From positions 1,736,001-1,800,000 of the forward strand of contig JAKZZE010000002.1 of NCBI GenBank assembly GCA_024220505.1: 64,000 bases of DNA, read 5' to 3'. The notes beneath the pieces were generated by a model. That model was not told the origin of the DNA. It searched no databases and saw only the letters and a program-made list of their open reading frames with translations. The stretch is from Rhizopus arrhizus. Lineage: Eukaryota; Mucoromycota; Mucoromycetes; Mucorales; Rhizopodaceae. Both the position numbers and the translations under genes were made by a program. Positions 52,228 through 64,000 of the stretch are shown here, piece after piece; the stretch's first letter is position 1, and every line of letters starts with the position of its first letter.

Positions 52228-53134
52228 TTAGTGTTGCTTCTTGGACTATAGAATAAAAAGTTAGTCGTATTCCTTTAAATTGAACTATCCAGCATACCTT
52301 GATCTTACGAAGGTAGAATTCAAGTTCCTTGCCTTCAAGAATGTAACCATCGCAACGACCAGATTGACCAGGACGAGAAGCAATGACGGCGTAGAGACGA
52401 CCAGCATTGAATTGATCATTCAAAAGAGGATCGATAGCAGCAGTAGCGGCACGAGCAGCAATCTTTTTTTCAACGCTCTTGGACTTCTTTTCCTTTTCGG
52501 CTTCCTGTACATACATCCTTTTAGCTCTTTTATTCACAGCATTGTATATATTCATATTAACTTACAGCAGTTTCGGTTGCCTTTTGCTTACCAAGAGGAA
52601 GAGCATAGTGTGATTCATACCATTGACGGAAAGGAGTAGCATCAATTTGAATGACAGCACCCTTAACAAGAGTGTTGGTACGAACCAATTCGTTGTTGGA
52701 GGCATTGTAAACAACAGTCAAGACACGAGTCTTGCGAGAGATACCCTCGGAACCCCAAGAGAAGTTACCGTTTTCCAAACGAAGAGCACGGCGCTTGAAG
52801 CTACCACCTCGAACACGAACCAAGTGAATACGCTTGCTACCTAATTTGGTGTTGGCAGATTGACGACCCAATTCGAACCTAAGCAAAAAAAAAAATGTCA
52901 ATATTGTTCTCCTCTTAATAGTTGCAAAACACATCTGTTGTAATCCAATGTATAAATTGCTGCTTATCAACTGATGCAAAAAAAAACTTACTTTCTCTTC
53001 TTTCTATATTGAGCACGTCTAGCACCAGTGGCGCTACGCTTATGGCGAGAATCACGGCTGATACCTTTTTAAAATTGTTTTAGTTTATGGATGGACATAT
53101 GGATGGATGGATGGATGGTTTTGTTTTTACCCAT
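52228..53134 (-). CDS. RPS8: 40S ribosomal protein eS8, 204 aa, 5 exons
   Basis: Exons: 53134-53131 (ATGG only), 53064-52992, 52878-52566, 52504-52298, 52245-52228. The protein begins [20 protein letters not shown] and has [38 protein letters not shown] and [20 protein letters not shown], all eS8 hallmarks. The last exon holds only SKKQH and the stop. eS8 binds 18S rRNA in the small-subunit body. A first exon of four coding bases is common in ribosomal protein genes. The first intron has an imperfect GGAT repeat (about 53090-53117). Confidence 0.95.
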
Positions 53135-53859
53135 ATTATTTTGTAGAGAAGGAACTTGTTTTGGTTCTTGTCGAGCTTGACAATTTACGCTCTTTCTCTC
53201 ATTCCTCACACCGAGCAACCCCACTCTCTTTCGCCCAGTCTCTGTTCAGTGACCACACTGAAATAATGTGACTTTTTTTCATTAATTCATTCTCCTATTT
53301 TGACTAAAATGGCAACTTTTGCAAATGATTTATATTAAATCTTTGCGATTTAGCCTAATATCTATCGCATTTGCTTGAGGTACTATATTTGCTATGTTAC
53401 TAAAAGTATAGCTGTTTGTATCAAGCAGATTGCCTATCAGATCAACGTACAGTCTTAATAACTGTTTTAAATGCCAACTTTTTTTCATAAAAGTTTCTAT
53501 TGTATTGAATGTGCTTGAAAAGCATAAAAAAATGCTTTTTCAAATTGTATGAACAAGTAGATGTCAACAAGTCTTAATTGCAACTAACTAGAAAAAGACT
53601 TTTTTGCCTATGAAATTTGTTGTAAATACTGATCGAAAGGATGCCATACAACGCTCTTATCTAACCCTATTGGTCCTACATGTATTAAGGCAAATATGTC
53701 TCTTACTAGCGCCAAATACGAGCGAAGAGTATTCTTTTGGAAGCTTCAACTGAATTTAGATTTAATACTGGAATTCTTTAACATCTAGTTGTAAAATCTT
53801 TGAAGTCGTTGTAATCTTAAATGCCGTGTCTGATCAAAAGCATACAGAGCCAATGAACA
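53135..53859. other. eS8 promoter and AT-rich gap
   Basis: A pyrimidine-rich stretch at 53178-53245 precedes the eS8 gene, as is usual for ribosomal protein promoters. No further gene is seen up to the retroelement debris. Confidence 0.45.
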
Positions 53860-54545
53860 TGTTTCAAATGTTCAAAAGCAAGTTGATCAATGATTACGCG
53901 ATGAGATTATCACAATTGCATATCCGAACATTGAATTCAGTATTTTTATTCCTGTTGTCCCTAAGGAAGGCTCTGATGGCAAATATGGGGAAGACATTTA
54001 ACCATACATTGGCATTAGAAAGTTGAATTCTATTCTCACAAATACTGATTGTTTCCCTCTATCACTGATTTCTAAACTACACTAGAAAATATGATATACT
54101 AATATTTTTATCGCTTTGGATTCAAAACAAATGTTTCATAGATTTTCTATTCGTATAGAAAATCAATCCAAGTCTTTGTTTACGCCTAATGGTATATAAT
54201 GCATATTCAGGAAAGCATTTTTTGGCTTTGTTTCAGCTAGTGCTTTGGTTTTACGTACTTTGACCTGACATATGTTGCAATATCCATTAAAGATATGAGC
54301 GTCTTTACTGATGAGGATATGATTCATCATGTAGAATGACTTAATGAGCTTATCAAGTGTTTGGATAAGAAAAATCTAATTTTGAATACGAAGGAATCAT
54401 ATTATTTATAGAGCTGCGTTATGTTTCTTGGTTTTACTACGAGCTCTGCTAGTCATAATCTATATCCTTCCAAGCTTCTAATATCTATAACTGGCCTATC
54501 ACATGTACTGGTTGTGATATCCAATCTTTTTTTGATTATGACAAC
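53860..54545 (+). pseudogene. Ty3/gypsy-type reverse transcriptase fragment
   Basis: Translated pieces in several frames: IAYPNIEFSIFIPVVPKEGS, RKLNSILTNTDCFPLSLIS, ALDSKQMFHRFSIRIENQSK, FRKAFFGFVSASA, then SVFTDEDMIHHV and LNELIKCLDKKNLILNTKES, and VMFLGFTTS. These match the order of Ty3/gypsy RT blocks (RKLN, FGFVSA-like, the region after YxDD, FLGF). Many stops and shifts are present. No LTRs were found. Confidence 0.65.
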
Positions 54546-54714
54546 TACCGTGCGAGTACTCCTGATTTTTTCTCTGTTGACTGCTCCATTGGACAAATCC
54601 ATATTATAGGTTTACTATTTAATTTATAACAAAGGAGATGTAATAACACGACAACTAACGTTGAAAAACCACAAGGCAAATTTTCTGAAGCGGCAACTTG
54701 ATTTGGAAACACTA

Positions 54715-55140
54715 CTACATTGCGCCAAATCATTACTTTATGGTGGCTTCATTATCAAATCTTCCTACACACTTCCATCTGCATAAAATCGTGCCCAACT
54801 ACATCGAGGATAAAGGGTGCACGTTGTGTGATGCAATCCAAACAGATGAGCACTTCTTATAGCCCTGCCCAGTCAAACGACCTAGTGAAATACATTAGCG
54901 CATTGATTCCTTTAATAATCTTTGCTAGTATCTTTTGATCAAATATCTCTGCCACCTCAAACAGCAGCCAAAGTACTTTTGTGTTGGAATCTTGACCTCT
55001 TTCATGTAATTGCTTGTAAAGTTTTGAGTCTATGGAAAATGAGCCGGAAATATGTTTTTCGTAGATCCACCTTTTTGGCCAAATGAAGCAGCAGCAAGAG
55101 CTACAATACTATTTGAGCAAATCTATCGAAAAACCTGAAT
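54715..55140 (+). pseudogene. LINE ORF2 C-terminal fragment
   Basis: The pieces VPNYIEDKGCTLCDAIQTDEHF and PCPVKRPSE match the C-terminal Cys/His motif of LINE B (CRLCG, EHFLILCPRK). They are followed by PFWPNEAAARATILFEQIYR. It is full of stops, with no poly(A). It adjoins the Ty3 fragment, so two dead retroelements lie side by side. Confidence 0.5.
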
Positions 55141-55529
55141 TAACAGGAAGTATATATGCCTAAAAACCTAACATATTAGTAATTATTTAATGTTATAATC
55201 TATTTTTTTAATATAACTGCACCTGTTTAGAATAAAACCTTCACACAAAAAAAGATGCGTAACTTTTTTGAAACATTTTATGTTTACGTGACTTAATAAA
55301 AGATGATTGATTCAAGATTGATTCTCTATGATGATGTATAAAAGTTTAAATATATGCTGTTTTTGCTCTTCAATTCTTTCAAAATACAATAAATGTCCCT
55401 AGTATAGAAGGATCCAAACAAGACGGAGATTAATGTATTCAAAAAGCGCGCAATTCCTTTTTTTTTTTTCTTTTTTGCCAGTAAATCTTCGGTCCCCTTC
55501 CTTTTTTTTTTAATTAGACAAAAAAGAAA

Positions 55530-57473
55530 ATGACAGAAGGTGAAAGCAACATTTAAACATTTTTTAAATAAAATTATTTATCTTTTTCTTTAGTCTCTTC
55601 AATGGGTCCAATGACTTTGGATGGTAAATATTGAAAAGAAAATTCATACAAAATATTTTGTAACATCATCATTTTTTAGTATTGAGTTTGATTAATGATT
55701 CACGTATGACCTATGGTTTAAGACATCAAGATTATCAACGTTACCGGTACAAACGCATTTAAGCTTTTAAAAAACAGCAGCTTATATATTCTTTTATAGC
55801 GAATACTGTGCAAATCGCGTGCGCCGCCTTCGTCAGATTCTTAAATTAAGCCAGTCCAACAATAAAAAAGTCAATGTGTCTAAACCTTTGCCCGAAGAAT
55901 TTCAAGATAATCGATATCTTCAACTTTATGTTTATGAAACAGAACGTGCTTGGGCCTATGCGATGGAGTTGAAGCAAGAAGCTGCTAGTAGCATGGAAAC
56001 ACGTCAACGACACCATCTTATCAAGCGTTTAAAAAGAGCATCTCAACATGCCGCCCATCTTTTAGAATTGTGTGAAAAGCAGATTGTAGATAGTAAGACT
56101 GTATTTGATGTCAAGGTAGTTATTAAAAAATGACTTTTGCAACAAAAAATTTACTTTAAAACAGGCTTATGCTATTCTTATGAAAGGGTATTTTTTATTT
56201 GAACAACAACAATGGAAAGAAGCCTTGGACCAATTTATAGAAGCAAGGTAAATTACCTGATTGTAATGTGAAAAATACAAACTAAAACATGATTTTATAT
56301 AGAACTATTTATGAAAAATTTGCACAATACAACGGCTCGGCTCAACATGAGGCTTTGTGCTATGCAGCCGTTGACGAGATTGATCCCAACGTTCGTTTTT
56401 GTGCATACAGACTGCAAATGGAAATACAAGATGCTGAAAGTATAGCCAATACGCATCCCCGTGCTCACTCTATAAACGAAGAATTGGTAAAGATAGGACA
56501 AGATGAACGTGTCAAAGAGACCAAGATGCAATGGCGTGAAAGGGAATTTGTTGTCAAGAACCAAGCTTTGGCAGAAGCAGTGGCAAGGGCACAGCAAGAG
56601 AACGTATGGACAGAATCAGAAAAGATGGTCAAGAAGGCTTTGAAAGAAAACAAGGAAGCCACAGCCAAAGTGACATCTTCTAAATCAGAAAAGGCTACCA
56701 ATGACTTGAATTATCTGTTTACGTTTGTCGAGTATCACTTATTTGCTTGTTTGATTCAACGCAATTTGCGTCATATTGGTGAGAACAAAGACAAACACCA
56801 GCAAGTTATCAAATTGTATGATGAAATTATAAAGGTAAAATGAAGGTATAAATAGAAAAGAGGGACAGAAATGGAGCCACTAATATCTTGATAGACTATT
56901 GAGTATATTTGGGACTTACCACTTGTTCGAGATGACATTCACTTTGATATGGAATTGAACATCTTGACACTTTATTACAAAGGATGCAGATGTGTTGAGA
57001 TTGCTTTGATTTATAACGAAATGGATAAAATTGCTGAATCACTTGCACTTTATGAACGTGCTCAAACTTATGTTGTTCAGGCAAAGCAAGCATTTGGACA
57101 GTTGCGTGAATTTTCAAAAGATGCAGTGATTGAGGTGAATGAACAGGAATTAGTACAATTGGAAGACAAGATTAGGACAGGATCATGGAAATCTCGTGCA
57201 ACATGGCATCTTGAACATGAAAGTGAATCAGTGACAGATAAAATGAAGCAATTGAATATAAACAATGACTTTTTGATTGATCATTTGGATACCTATCCTG
57301 GACATATTGATCGTCTTGTACCATTCCCACCTACTTTCCAACCTATTTCTTGCAAACCATTTTACTTTGATTTGGCTGCTAATCATATTAAATATCCTGA
57401 ACAATCTATAGAAGAACGTACAGAAAAGCAAGCAAGCAGTGGTATATGGGGTCTCTTTGGAAAGAGATGGTAA
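55530..57473 (+). CDS. SRP68: signal recognition particle subunit SRP68, 538 aa, 7 exons
   Basis: Exons: 55530-55539, 55594-55623, 55680-55746, 55800-56115, 56165-56247, 56303-56834, 56895-57473. The N-terminus reads MTEVSSMGPMTLDVLSLIND, then SRMTYGLRHQDYQRYREYCA and NRVRRLRQILKLSQ, the conserved SRP68 RNA-binding start. It continues with helical repeats (AYAILMKGYFLFEQQQWKEA, then EALCYAAVDEIDPNVRFCAYR). The C-terminus (LDTYPGHIDRLVPFPPTFQP) is the region binding SRP72. The complex targets secretory ribosomes to the ER. The first exon has ten coding bases. Length is at the short end for the family. Confidence 0.93.
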
Positions 57474-58344
57474 TACGATTAAAAATATTATCAATTAAAC
57501 AAAAAAAGGGAGCTTTTTCTACCATCATTAATATATTTGATTATAATAATTGGTTGTAATTTTTAAATTATGCTAAACATTATCAGACATAAAGAATATT
57601 ACTTTGTTCCTGAAAACAGAGATTTGAATGAAATGGATGCTTTTACAATGTTTTCAAATGACAATCCCAACTATAAAAACTCAAACCTTTCTTGCAAGAA
57701 CATTGGCTGATATGAAAGACACTGTCTACATGTACTTGTGCGTCTTTTTAGCAATAGTTAATTTATTATAGTAGGTGTGATTATTATATTACTATAGCCA
57801 TAAGAGCCTATATCAAAATATTTTTTAAAACTCACAACTCATTTATTTCATCTGAAAAAATAAAAAGTGTCTGAATTGAAAGTGAAGACATACGTTAATG
57901 CGTTCAATTGAATCTCAGTATGTATTGTTAATCATCTTCCATTCTTGAGCTTTTTCTCAGCCATAGATTATGATTATTACTATTACTAAACTGTCCCATC
58001 ATCCACAGTTCTCTTTTCATGAGACCACAATCAATCAAGAATAAACTTTTAAGAATATAATTTGATTGAAAAGAACACATATTTAAAATATAATTAAATA
58101 GTTTCAGAGCAAAATAAAGAATGAATTGCACTTTATACAAGTTAACTAACTTTTCTCTCTCTCTCTCTCTGCTTGTCAATAAAAAACAAAGGATTTCTGC
58201 ATGAAATAAAATATAAAAAATTATTCATTTCAACGATTGAAACTCAAATAACCTTATTTTCTTATTATTCCGGCTTTCCCCACCCCCTCTTCTAAAAAAA
58301 ACTTTTTTTTTCTTTCACCTTCTTATTGTTCTCTCTCTCTCTGT
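57474..58344. other. intergenic between SRP68 and PKA genes
   Basis: AT-rich. It has short TC/AG runs (58154-58171 and 58332-58342), the latter just before the PKA start, as often seen in fungal promoters. No gene is seen. Confidence 0.5.
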
Positions 58345-59789
<1,445 letters not shown>

Positions 59790-59828
59790 ATAATAATAAA
59801 AAAAAAGAGAGAGAGAGGAGGGTATTTA

Positions 59829-61091
59829 TTAATAATATTCATGAATGCTTTCACTATATACAAAGGTTGGAGCAGGTGCTCGCATGAAGGTTGTATCCAA
59901 TATGGTCGGAGATATGATTGAACTAAATAAGGGTAAACATATGTCTTGGCCGATGATGTCCTTTGTCCACCAGCCTGAACGTATAGGTTTATTGTTTATC
60001 ATCGTGCCCTGTAGATTAAATATAGCAGTAGACGCATTAGCATGTGTATCCAATCTATTAAAATTGAGTTAAATTGTATCATAGCAACAAAATACTTACT
60101 TTATAATCATCATTTTCTTTCTTATTTCAATCTCATTTACTTCACCATATTGTTGTACTACCGATTTAATTTCTTGTTCTGGCAACCAACATCAGTTGAT
60201 TGAATACAATTTTAAGAATGATGACTTACTAGTAACATTTTCAGATAAATTTTTAATATAAATTGTGGTGTGATAAAGAGGAGTTTTAGCAAATATATTT
60301 TCATAAGCCATAGATGTTAAGGAAACATCACTATCATTTGAAGAAGATCTCCTTGAAGACGCACTATTACTGTTATCCTCATTCTCATCCACATAGATTT
60401 CGATAGGAGAGGACAAGATCGACCGACCATTCATTTTTAGTGCAGCGATTTCTGCATGCATTTTTGTTGGAAATGTTATAATGCCATATAAACTATTTTC
60501 GTTATTCATCATACATGTTTCACTACATGAAATGTGGGTTAAGATGATGATGACAATAATAATTATGCTTACATTGCATCTGATGATTTGAATGCTTCAT
60601 ACAAAATGGACTGTGTTGTGTTTGGGTTTAAATTATGAATAAAAATTTTTGCATTCGAGTGATTCCAGTCTAATGTGATAGTCTATGAACAGATGAGTTT
60701 CTAAAAATTTTTTTTTTTTTTTTTTTTTTTTTTACTTGATCAGAAAGTGTGCGTCTGTCCATGGTGACCAATGCTTGCTCAGCACCCCTGTACTCATGAA
60801 ATTCCACAATTCCACAATGAATCTAAAAATAACGATAAATATCTTAATTTTGACTCCTTTATGCATGGTCAAAGATAAGATTCTTTAAAATCTTATCTTT
60901 TAATCCATACAATTTCATTGATGGAAACCATCTCGATGTGTTGTACAAAATGTGGGAAAAAATGAACTTACATCTTCTATGATTTGAATAGAATCAACCA
61001 AAGAAATTAAATTAAAAATGGATTTTAAATTATCTACCGTAACATTGGTTGCCAAGTTACGAACAATTAAAGATTTACAAGTACTTGTCAT
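59829..61091 (-). CDS. RNA-binding protein with three RRMs (poly(A)/TIA-1-like), 304 aa, 6 exons
   Basis: Exons: 61091-60972, 60822-60736, 60682-60573, 60522-60230, 60178-60100, 60054-59829. RRM1 begins CKSLIVRNLATNVTVDNLKS, with RNP1-like IHCGIVEFHEY. RRM2 begins AKIFIHNLNPNTTQSILYEA, with YGIITFPTKMHAEIAALKMN. RRM3 begins TTIYIKNLSENVTKQEIKSV. A Ser-rich linker (NSASSRRSSSNDSD) lies between RRM2 and RRM3. The layout resembles Pub1/TIA-1 or Nam8-type mRNA regulators, but the sequence is too diverged for a name. RRM3 lacks a clear RNP1. Confidence 0.82.
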
Positions 61092-63414
61092 TTTTAGGGG
61101 AAAAAATTAAAGAAAATAAAAAGAAAGAGAGAGAGAAGGAGTTGTGTGATAAATAATGGAAATTTGTATGTGAAACTTTAAAACGAAGATTTCTCTTTTT
61201 TCTTTTTTGTACTAGTGTCAATACATTAAGAGAAAGTGTGAGAAAAAAAGGGAATTAAAAAGTGAACAGGTTCATGACGCGATTAACATAACTCCGTTAA
61301 ACTAAATGAACAACCTTTTATTACGATTGTTATAAGGATGAATTTTGTTCTCAAATGAAAAGAGTTATATAAACATATAAATCACATCAACAAAGAACAC
61401 ATGCAGTACTCAAATACCCATTTTAACCTTTGGGGGTACTCAATTCTAAGTTCAATATGACGATATACAAACCTCTTTTATTTATTTCGTCGGTTTCTTT
61501 TTGAATCAATTTAATTTTCTGTTGTATAAGTCATTTTATTTTCTATTTTTAAAATGTATTCTTATTCTGTAGAGTATCCTTATAGTATTCAATATCCACC
61601 AATTTATGTTTATCACATAAAATAAAACCTTGTTTCTGTAAGTTTTGATATAATTTGATTGAAGTGTTTATGTTTTTTATTTGAAGTTGGGATGACTTGT
61701 TTTGGTATAGTCTACTTTTGGTTGATTAAAAGCTTAAAGAGCTTAATGAAGTATACTTTATGTTTTAAAGCAGTATTCCACATGAAGTACATGCTTCTTT
61801 GTTTGATTTGAAAAAACCTTTTATTTAATGCCTTTTTTTTTGCCTATAATGCTTATTTATTACTCCGTGTCTATGATGCTTTTATGATTACTCCTTAAAC
61901 AATGCATAGAAATAGTGTTCACATTGTCTCGGATTTATAAACCCAAGTGCACAGAAAATGTGATAAATATTTGGTCCCTTCTCCTTTTAAATACGTCATT
62001 GAGCGCTGTAGTATTCCTTTTCACACATATTGTTTTGAGGTGAAACCAACATTAAGCCAATAAATTACTAGTTCAGCTTGCGAAATTGACACCAAGTATT
62101 AGAAGTATTAATAGTAATAATTATATTGAACAGATTTATCGAGAACAATATCGCGAGGACCATAAATGAATAACTGACTTCATTGAAGTTGTTTGTTTCA
62201 ATATCAATTTTAATCAATCTTGTTCTTAAACACCTATTACAAATATTTGAAATCCTCTATTGGCTGAGAATGTAGTTGAAAATATACCTTTAGTTGATGT
62301 TTTTTATTAATTAAGAAACCAACAAATTATCTGAAATACAGAGTATCATGGCTCCTACAGTAATTGCTTTGCTTCCATCAAGTGGATACATAAAATGAGT
62401 AATTGTACATATCAGCAGTAGAAGTTATAAACATAATCTTATCTAGTTGTACAGTATTAAAATAATAAAACCGCTAAGTATACTGAACAGAACATCGGCG
62501 AGCCCCGCCATAACACTCCAAATGGTAGATGATTCTGCATACCACTCAAAAGTTACAGAGACTCCTCCCTTCCTTCCAAGACTGGCTTTTGTCTGGTTTT
62601 TCAATGACTGAAGAAGGTGCATCCTTTTGGACTTACAGGCTTGGCAATTTAATGTTTATACCGCTGTCAAAGATTGGACGATTTAATAGAGAATTTCAAA
62701 TAACAATCATGAGAAAAAAAATTCCCTCTTTTTTCATTTTTTCTTTTTGCAAAGAATAAATACGGCTGCATACATTTTCGAAAAATCATTTAGACACACA
62801 TCATTGTATCCCCATCATGGAGTGGCTTTTATTTGAATTCTCTGTTTGTAAGCCACTTCATCTGCGGACACATGTACATAGGATATAAGTAAATCAGTGG
62901 GACTTTTTTCTTGCCTACAATGTGAATTGAACTCATTAGCTGTTGTTTGTCGATAAAGGATTTGATTCTTACCTGTTTATTTTGATTATTTAGTGAAGTT
63001 AAATGAATTTATTAATTATAGATCGAAGTGTTGTTTATGAGAGATACATTTCCACATGTTTTAGTGGCTTACCAATTATCCATTTTAGGTCACAGCATAG
63101 GTATGGACGTGGTGGCCTATAAACCTCATGGCCAAATTAGGCAAAGGAGGGAGAAGGAGGACGGAGAAGGAGGACGGAGAAGGAGGACGGAGAAGGAGGA
63201 CGGAGAAGGAGGAGGGAAAATCACATAAACTACATAGGAACAACCTCCCATAATCTAATGAATTAGATTCGATTAATATATATACCATACACCCCTTTAT
63301 ATGAAGTGAAATCAACATATATCTTTAATGTTAAATAAATAAAAAAAGAAAAGTTTTTTTTTTGTTATTATTCGTCGTCTGTAACTTGTGGATGTTTAGT
63401 GGCTACTCCTTCAA
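61092..63414. other. 2.3-kb AT-rich gap with a minisatellite
   Basis: No coding frame with splice support was found on either strand. It holds the promoter of the RRM gene (pyrimidine runs at 61192-61208) and a GA-rich minisatellite (63151-63216). Confidence 0.5.
63151..63216 (+). repeat. 13-bp minisatellite, about 5 copies
   Basis: The unit GAGAAGGAGGACG is repeated four times exactly (63151-63202), followed by a partial copy. It is purine-only apart from one C per unit, which is striking in AT-rich surroundings. Confidence 0.95.
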
Positions 63415-64000
63415 ATCAGTAGTTTACAACACTTATACAGACAAACAAAGAAAGGAATTTTGTTGATAAAATAATTGAAAATCGTGAAGAGAAAGGGAAT
63501 ATCGCTAAATTCGCCAAAAAGTTTTTAATTAACCCATATATTGCGGAAAGATGGTGGAAAACATACCAAAAGACGGGAGAGATACCCTACAAGAAATCAA
63601 AGAATAATAGTGACCTAAGAGCACTTTTACTGAGGAACACAAAGATTTTATAAAGAACTTGCTAAATGATGATCCTCAGCTTGTTGCTGATGACGTTATA
63701 GAAGAGTTGACTAAATAGTTCCAAGACTTCTCTATATCAAACGCCGCAACTCAATCATCATTTGAGGAACACTATGCAGATTACTATTAAGAAACCTCAT
63801 TTTGAAGCCGAAGCTAGGAACTCTATTGTAAATCTGCAGACAAGATACGAGTGGTTCATGGACTGGAAGGAAAAAGATCTGGACTATACAAATAACTGTG
63901 TGTTTATTGATGAAGCTGGTTTCCATATAAATATGAGAAATAATTAGGCTAAATCACCAGCTGGGATTCGCGCTGTGATCAAAACTGCAAAAAACAAGAG
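63415..64000 (+). pseudogene. Tc1/mariner-like transposase, decayed, cut by the window edge
   Basis: Pieces: VYNTYTDKQRKEF, a one-base shift, VDKIIENREEKGNIAKFAKK, RWWKTYQKTGEIPYKK, stops, LNHHLRNTMQITIKKPHF, LQTRYEWFMDWKEKDLDYTN, and CVFIDEAGFHINMRNN with the first Asp kept, then a stop and SPAGIRAVIKTAKNK. It is the same family as the 28960-30170 pseudogene, which has lost the region just after FID. The rest lies beyond the window. Confidence 0.85.

Noticed and set aside
62529..62759. 76-aa open frame
   Set aside because: No recognisable motif, no splice-linked neighbour and no coding-like composition.
63151..63216. possible CRISPR-like array
   Set aside because: The units are contiguous without spacers, and the genome is eukaryotic. 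It is a minisatellite.

Overview
This is nuclear DNA of a filamentous fungus, most likely an early-diverging member of the Mucorales (inference). The reasons are AT-rich sequence, genes with many 47-75 nt introns (GTAAG...TAG type), a GPI-type chitin deacetylase, and a dense load of LINE, DIRS, Tc1/mariner-like and Fanzor elements. All spliced models below were built by hand from splice signals and frame continuity; none has RNA support.

Host genes: a kelch protein cut by the left edge (1-330, -); a MAP kinase kinase (13886-15505, -); mitochondrial ribosomal protein bL27m (15619-16197, -); a four-helix membrane protein (35251-36284, -); an importin-beta-3/Kap121 gene missing its C-terminal fifth (36890-39941, -); an unknown coiled-coil protein (40416-41603, -); a chitin deacetylase (46854-48303, +); an orphan protein (50617-51231, -); ribosomal protein eS8 (52228-53134, -); SRP68 (55530-57473, +); a PKA catalytic subunit (58345-59789, +); and a three-RRM protein (59829-61091, -).

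Mobile DNA fills much of the rest. At 481-3967 a 5'-truncated LINE tail is split by a 2,855-bp transposon with 133-bp terminal inverted repeats (TIRs) and a TA target duplication. Its only gene is a full-length Fanzor (eukaryotic TnpB-like RNA-guided nuclease, 693 aa) with one intron inside its zinc ribbon. At 3968-12217 two different DIRS retroelements (Gag, RT-RNase H-methylase-like, tyrosine recombinase) lie head to head. At 16304-35224 about 19 kb of nested elements separates bL27m from the membrane-protein gene: LINE A holds LINE B, and next to it lies a decayed TIR element carrying both a Fanzor pseudogene and a Tc1/mariner-like transposase pseudogene, with LINE C inserted in its right TIR. 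Target-site duplications support every insertion. Further Tc1/mariner-like transposases lie at 42568 (open, but with an Asn at the first catalytic Asp), 44590-45908, 49450-50376 and 63415-64000. Ty3/gypsy and LINE debris lies at 53860-55140.

The system most worth attention is the Fanzor pair. One copy is intact in a transposase-less TIR element. The other is decayed in a TIR element that also encodes a DDE transposase. Both have the intron at the same place, the same orientation relative to the nearer element end, and a hairpin-bearing spacer of about 220 bp between stop codon and element end, where a guide (omega) RNA would be expected.
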